From an uncultured Bacteroidales bacterium (GTDB lineage: Bacteria > Bacteroidota > Bacteroidia > Bacteroidales > UBA11471), in NCBI GenBank assembly GCA_944325415.1, contig CALUZW010000007.1:35732-99731 (forward strand): a DNA stretch of 64,000 nt. Direction: 5' to 3'. Both the position numbers and the translations under genes were made by a program. Under the pieces are notes generated by a model, which did no database searches, was not told the origin of the DNA, and saw only the letters and a list, made by a program, of their open reading frames with translations. Of the stretch, positions 45,716-56,070 are shown in pieces (position 1 is the stretch's first letter; every line of letters starts with the position of its first letter).

Positions 45716-48700
45716 TTACTCCAAGGTGATGCTCAATCCGAGACCCCGCAGCTCGTGCAACAGCACATTGAGCGACTCGGGTATGCCCGGAGTAGGCATA
45801 GGCTCTCCTTTGACAATCGCCTCATAGGCTTTGGAACGACCCACAACATCGTCGGACTTGATGGTGAGAATCTCTTGCAGGATGTAGGCGGCACCGAAGG
45901 CTTCGAGGGCCCACACCTCCATCTCTCCGAAACGCTGTCCACCGAACTGGGCTTTACCTCCAAGAGGCTGCTGGGTGATGAGCGAGTACGGACCGATGGA
46001 ACGAGCGTGCATCTTGTCTTCGACCATGTGGCCGAGTTTCAGCATATAGATGACACCCACCGTAGCAGGCTGGTCAAAACGCTCGCCGGTGTGTCCGTCG
46101 TAAAGATAGGTCTTACCGTAACGGGGCAAGCCGGCCTTGTCGGTCCACTCGTTCAGGTCGTCGAGCGAAGCACCGTCGAAAATGGGGGTAGCAAATTTCT
46201 CGCCCAATTTTACGCCGGCCCAGCCGAGAACCGTCTCGAAAATCTGACCCAGGTTCATACGCGAAGGCACACCCAGAGGGTTCAACACAATATCGACCGG
46301 TGTTCCGTCTTCGAGGAACGGCATATCTTCCTGACGCACTACGCGCGAAACGATACCTTTGTTTCCGTGACGACCGGCCATCTTATCGCCGACGCTGATT
46401 TTACGTTTCTTGGCAATGTATACCTTGGCCATCTGCACGATACCTGAGGGCAACTCGTCGCCGATGGAGATATCGAATTTCTGGCGGCGCAATTCGGCAT
46501 CATACTCTTTGAATTTCTTCAAATAGTTCATGATGGTGGCACGAATCAGGTCGTTCTTGGCAGCGTCGGTCGTCCACTTGCTCACCTGTATGGCGGTATA
46601 GTCGATTTCGGCCAAGCTCTTCTGCGTGAATTTTGCGCCTTTGGGAATAACCTCTATTCCCAGGTAATCTTTTACGCCCTGCGATGTCTTGCCGTTGGTA
46701 AGAGTCATCAGCTTGTCGATGAGAATATCTTTCAGGGCGTCCATCTTCTCCTTATACTCTTCGTCGAGTTTGGCCAACATAGCGGCCTCGGGGCCTTTGC
46801 CTTTACGTTTCTTGACGGCTTTGGAGAAGAGGGCCGTGCCGATAACCACACCTTTGAGCGACGGAGTGGCTTTCAAGGAAGCGTCTTTTACATCACCGGC
46901 CTTGTCGCCGAAGATGGCACGAAGCAGTTTCTCCTCGGGCGAGGGGTCGGATTCGCCTTTGGGGGTAATCTTACCTATCATGATATCGCCCGGCTCTACG
47001 TGAGCGCCGACACGGATAATACCGCGCTCGTCGAGGTCCTTGGTGGCATCTTCGCTCACGTTGGGGATATCCGAGGTGAGCTCTTCCATACCACGCTTGG
47101 TCTCACGCACTTCGAGCGAATACTCGTCGACGTGTACCGAGGTGAGAATATCTTCACGCACCACGCGTTCGTTGAGCACGATGGCATCCTCATAATTGTA
47201 ACCTTTCCAGGGCATGAAAGCCACTTTGAGGTTGCGGCCGAGGGCCAACTCACCGTTTTCGGTCGAATAACCTTCGGTAAGAATCTGTCCGGTAACCACG
47301 CGGTCGCCCTTACGGCAAATAGGTCTCAGGTCGACGGTTGTACTTTGGTTGGTCTTCCGGAACTTGGGAATCTTGTATTCTTTAACGGCCGATTCGAAGC
47401 TGACAAACTCTTCGTCTTCGGTACGGTCGTAGCGGATGCGAATGGTCGTTGCGTCGACAAACTCTACCACACCGGCACCTTCGGCCGTGATTTGCGTACG
47501 CGAGTCGCGGATAAGCTGGCCTTCGAGACCGGTTCCGACGACAGGAGCTTCGGTGCGCAAGAGAGGTACTGCCTGGCGCATCATGTTCGAACCCATCAAT
47601 GCACGGTTGGCGTCGTCGTGTTCGAGGAAGGGAATCAACGAAGCGGCGATAGAGGCTATCTGCGTGGGCGATACGTCCATCAGCGATACCTCTTCGGGAG
47701 CCACGACAGGGAAGTCGGCGTTCTGACGGGCTTTTACACGAGAGCGAATAAAGGTTCCGTCGTCGTTAAGCGGGGCATTACCCTGGGCAATGATATGACC
47801 CTCTTCGACTTCGGCCGTAAAATATTCGATGCCGTTTTCAGAGAGGTCTACCTTTCCGTTTGCAACCTTACGATAGGGTGTTTCAATAAATCCGAGGTCA
47901 TTGATCTTGGCATAGACGCAAAGCGACGAGATAAGACCGATGTTAGGACCTTCGGGGGTCTCGATGGGGCAGAGACGGCCATAGTGTGTGTAGTGTACGT
48001 CTCGCACCTCGAAACCAGCACGTTCACGAGAAAGACCGCCGGGGCCGAGTGCCGACATACGGCGTTTGTGCGTCATTTCGGCCAGCGGGTTGGTCTGGTC
48101 CATGAACTGCGAGAGGGCATTTGTCCCGAAGAAGGTGTTGATGACCGACGAGATGGTCTTGGCATTGATAAGGTCAATGGGGGTGAACACCTCGTTGTCG
48201 CGCACATTCATGCGTTCGCGAATGGTGCGGGACATACGGGCAAGTCCTACTCCGAACTGGTTATAGAGCTGCTCACCTACCGTACGCACACGACGGTTGC
48301 TCAGGTGGTCGATGTCATCGACATCGGTCTTCGAGTTGATAAGCTCTATCAGGTACTTGATGATGGCGATAATATCTTCCTTGGTCAGTACCTTTATATC
48401 GGGAGAAATAGAGAGGTCGAGTTTTTTGTTGATACGGTAACGTCCTACTTCGCCGAGGTCGTAACGCTTTTCCGAGAAGAAAAGGTTGGTAATAACCTCG
48501 CGGGCGCTGGCATCGTCGGCCGGTTCGGCATTACGCAACTGGCGGTAGATATAGATGACAGCCTCTTTTTCGGAGTTACTCGGGTCTTTCTGCAACGTAT
48601 TGTAGATGATGGCGTAGTCCGAAAGATTATTCTCTTCCTTGTGCAGGAGAATCGTGGAGACTCCCGTTTCGAGAATCATGTCGATGTGTTCCTCTTCAAG

Positions 48701-49528
48701 CACAACCTCACGCTCGATAACCACCTCGTTGCGTTCGATAGATACAACCTCACCGGTATCCTCGTCGGCATAGTCTTCTACCCAGGTTCTCAGCACACGG
48801 GCAGCCAGACGACGACCGATGGCCTTTTTGAGGTTGGTCTTCGTTACTTTCATCTCTTCGGCCAGACCGAAGATTTCCAAAATGTCCTTATCGCTTTCGA
48901 AACCGATGGCACGCAACAGCGTGGTAACGGGCAGTTTCTTCTTACGATCGATATAGGCATACATCACGTTGTTGATGTCGGTGGCAAACTCTATCCACGA
49001 ACCTTTAAAAGGAATGATTCGGGCCGAATAGAGCTTGGTACCGTTGGCGTGAATGCTTTGTCCGAAAAAGACACCGGGAGAGCGGTGCAGCTGCGAAACG
49101 ACAACACGCTCGGCTCCATTGATGACGAAAGTACCTTTCTCGGTCATGTAGGGAATGGGACCGAGATAGACGTCTTGAATAACCGTATCGAAATCTTCGT
49201 GGTCGGGGTCGGTACAATAGAGTTTGAGCTTGGCTTTCAGCGGCACGCTGTATGTGAGTCCGCGTTCAAGACACTCGTCGATGGTGTAACGGGGCGGATC
49301 GATATAATAGTCGAGAAATTCGAGGACAAAGTTGTTACGGGTGTCGGCGATGGGGAAATTCTCTGCAAAGACCTTGTACAGACCTTCGTTTTTACGTTTC
49401 TCGGGGGGGGTGTCGAGTTGCAGAAAGTCTTTGAACGATTTCAACTGCACTTCGAGGAAATCGGGATACGGCAGAGGATTCTTTATCGAAGCAAAGTTTA
49501 CCCGCGGTTTACCTATATTTTGAGACAT
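45716..49528 (-). CDS. rpoB: RNA polymerase beta subunit
   Basis: 1270-aa catalytic partner of RpoC. The rifampicin-site stretch is seen as [19 protein letters not shown] (residues near 450-470) and [21 protein letters not shown]. Other RpoB marks are [24 protein letters not shown] and a C-terminal [20 protein letters not shown]. No rifampicin-resistance change stands out on reading, but I did not align it. It is preceded by an attenuator-like hairpin and rplL, and followed by rpoC. Confidence 0.99.
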   Translation of the reverse strand: MSQNIGKPRVNFASIKNPLPYPDFLEVQLKSFKDFLQLDTPPEKRKNEGLYKVFAENFPIADTRNNFVLEFLDYYIDPPRYTIDECLERGLTYSVPLKAKLKLYCTDPDHEDFDTVIQDVYLGPIPYMTEKGTFVINGAERVVVSQLHRSPGVFFGQSIHANGTKLYSARIIPFKGSWIEFATDINNVMYAYIDRKKKLPVTTLLRAIGFESDKDILEIFGLAEEMKVTKTNLKKAIGRRLAARVLRTWVEDYADEDTGEVVSIERNEVVIEREVVLEEEHIDMILETGVSTILLHKEENNLSDYAIIYNTLQKDPSNSEKEAVIYIYRQLRNAEPADDASAREVITNLFFSEKRYDLGEVGRYRINKKLDLSISPDIKVLTKEDIIAIIKYLIELINSKTDVDDIDHLSNRRVRTVGEQLYNQFGVGLARMSRTIRERMNVRDNEVFTPIDLINAKTISSVINTFFGTNALSQFMDQTNPLAEMTHKRRMSALGPGGLSRERAGFEVRDVHYTHYGRLCPIETPEGPNIGLISSLCVYAKINDLGFIETPYRKVANGKVDLSENGIEYFTAEVEEGHIIAQGNAPLNDDGTFIRSRVKARQNADFPVVAPEEVSLMDVSPTQIASIAASLIPFLEHDDANRALMGSNMMRQAVPLLRTEAPVVGTGLEGQLIRDSRTQITAEGAGVVEFVDATTIRIRYDRTEDEEFVSFESAVKEYKIPKFRKTNQSTTVDLRPICRKGDRVVTGQILTEGYSTENGELALGRNLKVAFMPWKGYNYEDAIVLNERVVREDILTSVHVDEYSLEVRETKRGMEELTSDIPNVSEDATKDLDERGIIRVGAHVEPGDIMIGKITPKGESDPSPEEKLLRAIFGDKAGDVKDASLKATPSLKGVVIGTALFSKAVKKRKGKGPEAAMLAKLDEEYKEKMDALKDILIDKLMTLTNGKTSQGVKDYLGIEVIPKGAKFTQKSLAEIDYTAIQVSKWTTDAAKNDLIRATIMNYLKKFKEYDAELRRQKFDISIGDELPSGIVQMAKVYIAKKRKISVGDKMAGRHGNKGIVSRVVRQEDMPFLEDGTPVDIVLNPLGVPSRMNLGQIFETVLGWAGVKLGEKFATPIFDGASLDDLNEWTDKAGLPRYGKTYLYDGHTGERFDQPATVGVIYMLKLGHMVEDKMHARSIGPYSLITQQPLGGKAQFGGQRFGEMEVWALEAFGAAYILQEILTIKSDDVVGRSKAYEAIVKGEPMPTPGIPESLNVLLHELRGLGLSITLE

Positions 49529-49567
49529 TTGTCAGTGTTGGTTAATTGAACTTATAAATTATAGACA

Positions 49568-49606
49568 CAAAAAGGTAAAGAGGCCTCCTGTAAAGGTCTC
49601 TTTACC
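49568..49606 (-). terminator. Attenuator hairpin between rplL and rpoB
   Basis: On the minus strand GGTAAAGAGACC (49606-49595) pairs with GGCCTCTTTACC (49585-49574), 12 bp with one wobble and a 9-base loop, followed by TTTTTG. It is an intrinsic terminator inside the operon. Partial read-through would set the lower rpoBC level seen relative to rplJL in bacteria. Confidence 0.75.
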
Positions 49607-49631
49607 AAAAGTCCTGAATAACAGGAATTTG

Positions 49632-50006
49632 TTATTTAAGTTCAACTTCAGCGCCGACTTCTTCGAGTACTTTCTTCAGCGCTTCAGCATCGGCCTTAGC
49701 CAAACCTTCTTTGATGGTGTTAGGAGCACCGTCAACGAGATCTTTAGCTTCTTTCAGACCGAGGCCAGTATGCTCTTTTACAGCTTTAACCACTGCGAGT
49801 TTGTTAGCACCAGCACCTTTCAATACAACATCGAAAGAGGTTTTCTCTTCCACAGCAGCTGCACCAGCAGCAGCGGGAGCGGCAACAGCAACAGCTGCAG
49901 CAGCGGGTTCAATGCCATATTCCTCTTTGAGGATCTGAGCCAACTCGTTTACTTCTTTTACGGTCAGGTTTACTAATTGTTCTGCAAAAGCTTTCAAATC
50001 TGCCAT
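49632..50006 (-). CDS. rplL: 50S ribosomal protein L7/L12
   Basis: 124-aa stalk protein that recruits translation GTPases. The N-terminal dimer domain ([20 protein letters not shown]), an alanine-rich hinge (about residues 34-52) and the C-terminal globular domain ([20 protein letters not shown]...[15 protein letters not shown]) are in normal order. It follows rplJ by 47 bases, and the rplL-rpoB hairpin lies downstream. Confidence 0.98.
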   Translation of the reverse strand: MADLKAFAEQLVNLTVKEVNELAQILKEEYGIEPAAAAVAVAAPAAAGAAAVEEKTSFDVVLKGAGANKLAVVKAVKEHTGLGLKEAKDLVDGAPNTIKEGLAKADAEALKKVLEEVGAEVELK

Positions 50007-50053
50007 TTTCGTATAGTTTAATTGTTATTTTACTTCTGTTAATTGTAAAGGGT

Positions 50054-50566
50054 TTATCGTTCTGATAGAGTTTGCAACACTCCGTGAATGGTAGTTCCGC
50101 CAGACTGCAAAGCCGAAATAACGTTCTTGGCAGGCGATTGCAGCAATGCGATAACGTCGGCGATAAGTTCGTTTTTGCTCTTGATAGCAACGAGAGCATC
50201 GAGCTGGTCGGCTCCGTAGAAACTTTCTTCTACATAAGCTGCCTTGAAGCCGAGTTGATCGTTGTCTTTCTTGAAAGCCTTAATCAATTTGGCAGGGGCA
50301 TTACCCGTGTTGGAAAGCATCAGAGTGGTAGAGCCTTTCAGGCTGCCGAAAAGCGACGAATAATCGGTATCGAGGCTTTCCATTGCCTTTTTCAGCAAGG
50401 TATTCTTTACAACCAGCAATTTGATATCGTTCTTGAAACACTCGCGACGCAGATTTGAGGTCTTAGCGGCATTGAGCGAGGAGGTCTCGGTCAGATATAT
50501 GTGGCTGTATTCTTTAAGAGTGGCGGTAATCTGTTCGATTACGGTAGCTTTATCTTCCTTTCTCAT
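50054..50566 (-). CDS. rplJ: 50S ribosomal protein L10
   Basis: 170-aa stalk base protein that anchors L7/L12 dimers. It starts MRKEDKATVIEQITATLKEY and includes RRECFKNDIKLLVVKNTLLK. The C-terminal helix for L12 binding is short. An AAGGAGA Shine-Dalgarno (50574-50580) overlaps the rplA stop, 15 bases upstream, so initiation is strong here. L10 normally represses its own operon by binding the leader RNA; I did not identify that site. Confidence 0.97.
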   Translation of the reverse strand: MRKEDKATVIEQITATLKEYSHIYLTETSSLNAAKTSNLRRECFKNDIKLLVVKNTLLKKAMESLDTDYSSLFGSLKGSTTLMLSNTGNAPAKLIKAFKKDNDQLGFKAAYVEESFYGADQLDALVAIKSKNELIADVIALLQSPAKNVISALQSGGTTIHGVLQTLSER

Positions 50567-50580
50567 AATTCGGTCTCCTT

Positions 50581-51279
50581 TTAAATCTCATCAACAGATT
50601 TGGGTTCGATTTTGATACCGGGGCTCATCGTACTCGAAAGATAGATACTCTTCATGTAAGTACCTTTGGCGGTAGCAGGTTTCAGTTTATTCAGCATAGC
50701 GATAAACTCTTTCGCATTTTCACGAATTTGTTCTGCGCTGAAAGAAATCTTACCGATAGAGGTATGAACGATACCGTTTTTGTCGACTTTAAAATCGATT
50801 TTACCCTGTTTAACTTCTTTCACAGCTTTGCCGACTTCGTTGGTCACGGTTCCGCTCTTGGGGTTAGGCATAAGGCCACGGGGACCCAGTACACGACCCA
50901 GGGCACCGATTTTACCCATTACAGAGGGTTGGGTAATGATAACATCGATATCGGTCCAACCACCTTTGATTTTTTCGATATACTCGTCGAGACCTACATA
51001 ATCGGCTCCGGCAGCTTTAGCATCGGCTTCCTGGTCGGGAGTACAGAGAGCGAGTACACGCACCTGTTTTCCGGTACCGTGAGGCAGCGATACAACGCCA
51101 CGTACCATCTGGTTGGCTTTGCGAGGATCAACGCCCAAACGGACGTCAATGTCGACCGAAGCATCGAACTTGGTAAAGGTGATCTCCTTCACCAGTTGGG
51201 CAGCTTCTTTCAGTGAATAGGTTTTCCCTGCTTCAATTTTCTCGGAAGCCAACTTTTGATTTTTTGTCAGTTTACTCAT
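50581..51279 (-). CDS. rplA: 50S ribosomal protein L1
   Basis: 232-aa protein of the L1 stalk, involved in release of deacylated tRNA. Recognisable parts are [39 protein letters not shown] and [20 protein letters not shown]. It also represses translation of the rplKA message in other bacteria. It lies 16 bases after rplK and 15 bases before rplJ. Confidence 0.98.
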   Translation of the reverse strand: MSKLTKNQKLASEKIEAGKTYSLKEAAQLVKEITFTKFDASVDIDVRLGVDPRKANQMVRGVVSLPHGTGKQVRVLALCTPDQEADAKAAGADYVGLDEYIEKIKGGWTDIDVIITQPSVMGKIGALGRVLGPRGLMPNPKSGTVTNEVGKAVKEVKQGKIDFKVDKNGIVHTSIGKISFSAEQIRENAKEFIAMLNKLKPATAKGTYMKSIYLSSTMSPGIKIEPKSVDEI

Positions 51280-51294
51280 TTCAATTGAAGTTTA

Positions 51295-51738
51295 TTAGTT
51301 ATTGGTCGGGAATTCCCCACTTACGGTTATACCCATACTTCTCGCCGTTCCAGCGACCATTTTCATGGCCGATTCCAAAGTGAAACAGTTCAGGTCAACC
51401 ATCTTGTCTTGTGCAATCGTCTTAACCTGCTCCCAGGTGATAGAAGCTACCTTCTTACGGTTGGGCTCGGCCGAACCGCTTTTTATTTTGGAGGCTTCCA
51501 GCAACTGTATAGCGACAGGAGGAGTCTTTACGACAAAATCGAACGATTTATCGCTGTAATAGGTAATAATTACAGGCAATACCTTTCCTGCCTTGTCTTG
51601 AGTGCGGGCATTGAATTGCTTGCAAAACTCCATGATGTTGATACCCTTGGAACCAAGAGCGGGACCTACGGGAGGAGAGGGGTTTGCTGCACCACCTTTA
51701 ATCTGCAATTTGATTTGTCCAGCAATTTCTTTAGCCAT
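51295..51738 (-). CDS. rplK: 50S ribosomal protein L11
   Basis: 147-aa protein binding 23S rRNA at the GTPase center. The N-terminal proline-rich hinge [19 protein letters not shown] is clear, as are [18 protein letters not shown] and [13 protein letters not shown]. Its methylation is likely, but PrmA is not in this window. It is separated from nusG by 59 bases. Confidence 0.98.
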   Translation of the reverse strand: MAKEIAGQIKLQIKGGAANPSPPVGPALGSKGINIMEFCKQFNARTQDKAGKVLPVIITYYSDKSFDFVVKTPPVAIQLLEASKIKSGSAEPNRKKVASITWEQVKTIAQDKMVDLNCFTLESAMKMVAGTARSMGITVSGEFPTNN

Positions 51739-51797
51739 TGTTTTACATTTTTGATTGTTATACTCGAAAGAGAAGTTCTATGCGTAACATCACAAAA

Positions 51798-52337
51798 CTA
51801 TTCTTTCTCTACTTGCATGAATCCCAATTCCAGTGGAGTTTTCCGACCGAAAATTTTCACCATGACTTTGAGCTTTTTCTTCTCATTGTTCACCTCTTCG
51901 ATGACGCCACTAAAACCATTGAAGGGACCGAACGTAACCTTAACAGTCTCACCTACTACGTAGGGAATCGTTACTTCATCGGCCTCTTGGATGGCATCTA
52001 CTGCACCAAGCATACGATTAACCTCGGATTGTCTCAAAGGATCGGGATTTGTTGTCCCGCCCAAAAATCCGATAACATTTGTTGTATTGCGCAGACGATG
52101 GGCTACCTCGCCTACAAGAGTCGCCTCGACCAAGACATAACCGGGATAGAGATTTCTCTCTTTGGTTATTTTCTTGCCGTTGCGAACTGAATAAACTTTC
52201 TCGGTAGGAATCAAAACCTGATATACAAAATCGCCAAGATCGGTATTCTTGATTTCTGCATCAAGATATTCCTTCACCTTTGCTTCTTTTCCGCTGACAG
52301 CGCGCAGCACATACCAGCCTCTTTTATTATCAGCCAT
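51798..52337 (-). CDS. nusG: Transcription antitermination/pausing factor NusG
   Basis: 179-aa elongation factor linking RNA polymerase to ribosomes or Rho. The NGN domain starts WYVLRAVSGKEAKVKEYLDA, and the KOW domain contains GETVKVTFGPFNGFSGVIEEVN, where GPFNGF is the KOW-type loop. A strong Shine-Dalgarno GGAGGA (52341-52346) lies four bases before the ATG. It follows secE by 12 bases. Confidence 0.97.
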   Translation of the reverse strand: MADNKRGWYVLRAVSGKEAKVKEYLDAEIKNTDLGDFVYQVLIPTEKVYSVRNGKKITKERNLYPGYVLVEATLVGEVAHRLRNTTNVIGFLGGTTNPDPLRQSEVNRMLGAVDAIQEADEVTIPYVVGETVKVTFGPFNGFSGVIEEVNNEKKKLKVMVKIFGRKTPLELGFMQVEKE

Positions 52338-52349
52338 GAGTCCTCCGAA

Positions 52350-52544
52350 TTAGAAAATTTTTTCGTAGACGAATTCCATGAGATGCTCAAAGACCTGGTC
52401 CATCGCAAAAATAACTATGGCAATAACAAGGGAAGCAAACATAACTACCACAGCACTGTTGCTCAGCTCTGCCCGGGTGGGCCAGGATACTTTATAAACG
52501 AGTTCGTTGTACGACTCTTTTATATCTGCAAGTATTTTCTTCAT
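52350..52544 (-). CDS. secE: Preprotein translocase subunit SecE
   Basis: 64-aa inner membrane part of the SecYEG channel. It has an amphipathic N-terminal helix (KILADIKESYNELVYKVSWP) with the conserved VSWPTRAEL, and one membrane segment (NSAVVVMFASLVIAIVIFAM). I chose ATG 52544; the frame is open further into the tRNA-Trp, which is not coding. It follows tRNA-Trp. Confidence 0.95.
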   Translation of the reverse strand: MKKILADIKESYNELVYKVSWPTRAELSNSAVVVMFASLVIAIVIFAMDQVFEHLMEFVYEKIF

Positions 52545-52559
52545 TTTTTTCAGAGTTTG

Positions 52560-52632
52560 CACGGGTCGAGAGACTCGAACTCCCGACACCTGGTTTTGGA
52601 GACCAGTGCTCTACCAACTGAGCTAGACCCGT
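52560..52632 (-). tRNA. tRNA-Trp (anticodon CCA)
   Basis: 73-nt cloverleaf on the minus strand. The acceptor ACGGGTC pairs with GACCCGT; the anticodon arm CTGGT-CTCCAAA-ACCAG exposes CCA; the discriminator is G. The 3' CCA is not encoded. It sits between tuf and secE, as usual in Bacteroidota and many others. Confidence 0.96.
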
Positions 52633-52703
52633 AAACATTGGTAAGCCTCTTCCCTGCTTTTATAGAAGAGTAAGAGGCCTACCAGTTTATCGATAGTAAT
52701 CGA

Positions 52704-53891
52704 TTAGTCGAGGATTTCGGTGATTTGTCCCGAACCTACGGTGCGACCGCCTTCGCGGATAGCGAAACGAAGACCTACGCTGCAAGCTACCGGGTAGATG
52801 AGCTCAACGGTAATCGTTACGTGGTCGCCCGGCATTACCATCTCAGTTCCTTCGGGGAGAGTAATCTCACCGGTTACGTCGAGGGTACGGATATAGAATT
52901 GGGGACGATATTTGTTGTGGAACGGAGTGTGACGACCACCTTCTTCTTTCTTCAAAATATACACTTGAGCTTTGAATTTCGAGTGAGGAGTTACCTGACC
53001 CGGGTGGCAGATTACCATACCACGTTTGATTTCGTTCTTGTCGATACCACGGAGGAGGAGACCTACGTTATCACCAGCTTCACCCTGATCGAGAAGTTTG
53101 CGGAACATTTCCACACCGGTAACAACCGATTTCTTGCCTTCGGCACCGAGACCGATGATTTGAACCTCATCGCCCACTTTGATAACACCAGTTTCGATAC
53201 GTCCGGTGGCAACAGTACCACGACCAGTGATCGAGAATACGTCTTCAACAGGCATCAAGAAAGGTTTATCGATATCGCGGGGAGGCAGAGGAATCCAAGT
53301 ATCAACGGCATCCATCAGTTCCATAACTTTTTCTTCCCATTTGGGTTCGCCATTGAGGGCACCCAAGGCAGAGCCACGGATGATAGGAGTATTGTCGCCA
53401 TCGTAGTCATACGAAGAGAGAAGTTCTCTCATCTCCATTTCTACGAGTTCGAGCATTTCTTCGTCGTCAACCATATCGCATTTGTTCATGAAAACAACGA
53501 TACGGGGAACGTTTACTTGGCGAGCGAGAAGGATGTGCTCACGAGTTTGGGGCATGGGACCATCGGTAGCAGCTACCACGATGATGGCACCGTCCATCTG
53601 AGCAGCACCGGTAACCATATTCTTAACGTAGTCGGCGTGACCCGGGCAGTCTACGTGTGCATAGTGACGGTTAGCGGTTTCGTACTCTACGTGCGAAGTG
53701 TTAATCGTAATACCTCTTTCTTTTTCCTCGGGAGCGTTATCGATAGAATCGAAAGAGCGCATTTCAGAAAGACCTTTTTTTGCAAGCACAGTAGTAATGG
53801 CAGCGGTCAAGGTAGTTTTACCGTGGTCTACGTGGCCGATAGTACCAATGTTTACGTGCGGCTTAGTCCGTTGAAACTGTTCTTTAGCCAT
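52704..53891 (-). CDS. tuf: Elongation factor Tu
   Basis: 395-aa GTPase that delivers aminoacyl-tRNA to the ribosome. It has [10 protein letters not shown] (G1), [12 protein letters not shown] (G3) and NKCDMVD (G4), followed by the domain II and III sequences such as [21 protein letters not shown] (its core TGEITLPEG). A second tuf copy is not in the window. It lies downstream of three tRNAs and upstream of tRNA-Trp. Confidence 0.99.
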   Translation of the reverse strand: MAKEQFQRTKPHVNIGTIGHVDHGKTTLTAAITTVLAKKGLSEMRSFDSIDNAPEEKERGITINTSHVEYETANRHYAHVDCPGHADYVKNMVTGAAQMDGAIIVVAATDGPMPQTREHILLARQVNVPRIVVFMNKCDMVDDEEMLELVEMEMRELLSSYDYDGDNTPIIRGSALGALNGEPKWEEKVMELMDAVDTWIPLPPRDIDKPFLMPVEDVFSITGRGTVATGRIETGVIKVGDEVQIIGLGAEGKKSVVTGVEMFRKLLDQGEAGDNVGLLLRGIDKNEIKRGMVICHPGQVTPHSKFKAQVYILKKEEGGRHTPFHNKYRPQFYIRTLDVTGEITLPEGTEMVMPGDHVTITVELIYPVACSVGLRFAIREGGRTVGSGQITEILD

Positions 53892-53943
53892 AATAATTAT
53901 TTTTTTTGATTAATGATTAGCGTTCTCTGTTGTGCTTTACACT

Positions 53944-54018
<75 letters not shown>

Positions 54019-54029
54019 ATTTGTTTTTG

Positions 54030-54102
54030 AGCGGGAAACGGGACTCAAACCCGCGACCCTCAGCTTGGAAGGCTGATGCTCTATCGACTGAGCTACTCCC
54101 GC
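54030..54102 (-). tRNA. tRNA-Gly (anticodon TCC)
   Basis: 73 nt. Acceptor GCGGGAG with TTCCCGC; anticodon loop TTCCAAG gives TCC; discriminator T. The 3' CCA is not encoded. Confidence 0.95.
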
Positions 54103-54108
54103 AATTTG

Positions 54109-54191
54109 TGGGCGAAGATGGATTCGAACCACCGAAGTCGTAAGACAGCAGATTTACAGTCTGCCCCATTTGGCCACTCTGGTATTCGCCC
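54109..54191 (-). tRNA. tRNA-Tyr (anticodon GTA)
   Basis: 83 nt with a long variable arm, as in bacterial tRNA-Tyr. The anticodon arm CAGAC-TGTAAAT-CTGCT gives GTA. Acceptor GGGCGAA pairs with TTCGCCC; discriminator A; CCA not encoded. It is first of the three tRNAs behind the promoter at 54317-54347. Confidence 0.95.
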
Positions 54192-54261
54192 TTTTTTATT
54201 TTCACTCTCACTGCGCCACAACAGAGAAAAGAGACTTGGCGCTGCTCCCAAATACCGGCGG

Positions 54262-54320
54262 AAAAACTTTTGCACCCGCCTCTTTAACCGGAGGAGCTAT
54301 CGGTGAGAAACGGGTGCAAA
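54262..54320 (-). terminator. Inverted repeat; likely hpf terminator overlapping the tRNA-tuf promoter
   Basis: On the minus strand TTTGCACCCG (54320-54311) pairs with CGGGTGCAAA (54278-54269), with an inner CCTC/GAGG stem, then AAGTTTTTC. It lies 45 bases past the hpf stop. The upstream arm shares four bases with the -7 element of the next promoter. Confidence 0.5.
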
Positions 54321-54347
54321 TTTAGAGACAATTTTTAATCCACCAAA
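54317..54347 (-). promoter_or_regulatory. Promoter of the tRNA-tuf-secE-nusG operon
   Basis: TTTG (54347-54344), 19 bases, then TAAATTTG (54324-54317) on the minus strand. This is a full match, about 125 bases upstream of tRNA-Tyr. Confidence 0.66.
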
Positions 54348-54364
54348 ATATTTCGACTTTTTTT

Positions 54365-54667
54365 TTACTTGGAACGCATTTTTTCTTTGTTTTTCTGCAA
54401 CTGGCGCACCAAGGCATCGAGCGAAAGATCGATGGCTTCTTCGAATGTATCGGCCACTTTGGAGGAGAAAAGCTCCTCAGTACGAGGCACTAAGAGTTTT
54501 ACTCCCGCCTCTTTGTTCTGCGAAGTCTCGGGTTTTAGCACTTTGAGCGTAACTTCGGCCGCCAAAATGTCATCGCAATAACGATTGAGCTTCTCTATTT
54601 TTTTCTGTATGAAATTTTCCAGTTGTTCCGATGCATCGAAATGAATGGATTGAATTCTAACTTCCAT
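54365..54667 (-). CDS. hpf: Ribosome hibernation-promoting factor (short form)
   Basis: 100-aa protein of the HPF/RaiA family that binds the 30S decoding site and inactivates ribosomes in stationary phase. The sequence MEVRIQSIHFDASEQLENFI is followed by KLNRYCDDILAAEVTLKV and a basic C-terminus. It lacks the dimerisation domain of the long form. A perfect Shine-Dalgarno AAAGGAGGT (54672-54680) precedes the ATG by four bases and lies inside the end of the xer gene, with which it overlaps by 11 bases. Confidence 0.92.
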   Translation of the reverse strand: MEVRIQSIHFDASEQLENFIQKKIEKLNRYCDDILAAEVTLKVLKPETSQNKEAGVKLLVPRTEELFSSKVADTFEEAIDLSLDALVRQLQKNKEKMRSK

Positions 54668-55568
54668 AATGACCTCCTTTTTTTATGGCCCTGGGGTGGG
54701 CCTGTTTATAATCACGTTTAAGCTCTTCAAATGTTATATGGGTATAAACCTGTGTCGAAGCGAGCGACTGATGCCCCAACAACTCTTTTACACTATTCAA
54801 CTCGGCGCCATCGTTGAGCAGGGCCGACGCAAAAGAGTGCCGCAGCACATGGGGACTCCGCCGCGAAAGCGTGGTCACCTCGGAGAGCCGTCTGTTGACC
54901 AGCCGATAGACATATTGGGGATAGAGTGGCTCGCCATCATCTCTGACCAAAAAGGATGGCGATTCTTCACCGACAAACCGCTTACGGGCGGCACGGTATG
55001 TATCTATCTCGGCCTTCATCTCCCGACCGAAGGGTACAAGACGCTGTTTATTCCGCTTGCCCAGCACCTTAAACTGCATGGCTCGGGTATCGACATCGGC
55101 ATCGAGCAGTCCTACCAACTCGGCCCGCCGCATTCCCGTCATATAGAGTATGGAGAGTATGAGATGATCGCGCAAAGCGGGGAAATCGTCGTCAGACACC
55201 TTTTCATCGAGAAGAAGATCCATCTCGGCCGGCCTGACAAACGACGGAAGCGATTTATGTATCTTGGGCGGTACTATATCGCGCATAAGCGACTCGGCTA
55301 CAACGCCCTGCTTCTGCAAATAACGATAAAAAGTGCGCAAGGCCGAGAACTTGCGGGCTACCGTACGCGTAGAGACGCCCTCTTCCATAAGAGAAGCCGC
55401 CCAGTCGCGCACGTGGTCTCGCTCGGCCACCTCGGGGGCAACGCCACCTTCGAGCTGCGAGAGATAATTCTCGAACTGCGACAAGTCATGCTTATATGAC
55501 AGAACGGTATGAGAAGAGTAATTCTTCTCATACCGGACATATCTTAAAAATGACTCTATCCACTTCAT
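54657..55568 (-). CDS. xerC: Tyrosine recombinase XerC/XerD
   Basis: 303-aa site-specific recombinase acting on chromosome dimers at dif. The N-terminal SAM-like core-binding domain begins WIESFLRYVRYEKNYSSHTV. The catalytic set is R in TGMRRAEL, then HVLRHSFASALL, GHQSLAST and the nucleophile region TQVYTHITFEEL (R-H-R-H-Y). I cannot tell XerC from XerD by sequence alone. It follows rpsU by 109 bases and overlaps hpf, an arrangement common in this phylum. Confidence 0.92.
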   Translation of the reverse strand: MKWIESFLRYVRYEKNYSSHTVLSYKHDLSQFENYLSQLEGGVAPEVAERDHVRDWAASLMEEGVSTRTVARKFSALRTFYRYLQKQGVVAESLMRDIVPPKIHKSLPSFVRPAEMDLLLDEKVSDDDFPALRDHLILSILYMTGMRRAELVGLLDADVDTRAMQFKVLGKRNKQRLVPFGREMKAEIDTYRAARKRFVGEESPSFLVRDDGEPLYPQYVYRLVNRRLSEVTTLSRRSPHVLRHSFASALLNDGAELNSVKELLGHQSLASTQVYTHITFEELKRDYKQAHPRAIKKGGHYGS

Positions 55569-55677
55569 CGTAGACTCTTTAACGTTGTTGAGCTACGAAT
55601 ATAGGGAATAGTTTTGAATTTTCCAACTTTCCGGGCACCTTTTTCGCGGTTCGTGCCCCAAAAATCTTCTTGGTCTA

Positions 55678-55869
55678 TTATTCCTCTGCTTGCTGCATTT
55701 TCTGCACGTAGATGGCGCGCATCATTTTTTTGCGGTTGGTTACAGAGGGTTTTTCATAAGCCTGACGGTTTCTCAATTCTTTAACAATACCGGTTTTCTC
55801 AAATTTTCTCTTGAATTTTTTGAGAGCTTTTTCGATGTTTTCGCCTTCTTTTACAGGTACTACTATCAT
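55678..55869 (-). CDS. rpsU: 30S ribosomal protein S21
   Basis: A 63-aa basic protein, MIVVPVKEGENIEKALKKFK with RKFEKTGIVKELRNRQAYEK, the bS21 sequence. In Flavobacterium bS21 helps hide the anti-Shine-Dalgarno. The leader before this ATG (ACAAAATAAT) has no Shine-Dalgarno. I chose ATG 55869 as the normal length; upstream ATGs are too far. It has its own promoter at 55911-55942. Confidence 0.95.
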   Translation of the reverse strand: MIVVPVKEGENIEKALKKFKRKFEKTGIVKELRNRQAYEKPSVTNRKKMMRAIYVQKMQQAEE

Positions 55870-55910
55870 ATTATTTTGTCTTTTAATGTTTTCTTCTGCA
55901 AATTGCGGGG

Positions 55911-55942
55911 CAAAATTAAAACATTGTTTCCTGATAAACAAA
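55911..55942 (-). promoter_or_regulatory. Promoter for rpsU-xerC-hpf
   Basis: TTTG (55942-55939), 20 bases, then TAATTTTG (55918-55911) on the minus strand; full match 42 bases upstream of the rpsU ATG. Confidence 0.65.
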
Positions 55943-56070
55943 CCTTTTAGCGAATTTTTCTTTTCAAAAAAAATATTTCTCCACCTTATCGGGTATCGGA
56001 CAAAACGCTACGCACAAGTCCGGCAGACGACATCTTTCACTTTTTTAATCCATGCATCGACATTATTTCG

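Noticed and set aside
47000..49549. An 849-codon open frame opposite rpoB
   Set aside because: Antisense shadow of rpoB; no promoter or homology sense.
52725..53909. A 394-codon open frame opposite tuf
   Set aside because: Antisense shadow of tuf.
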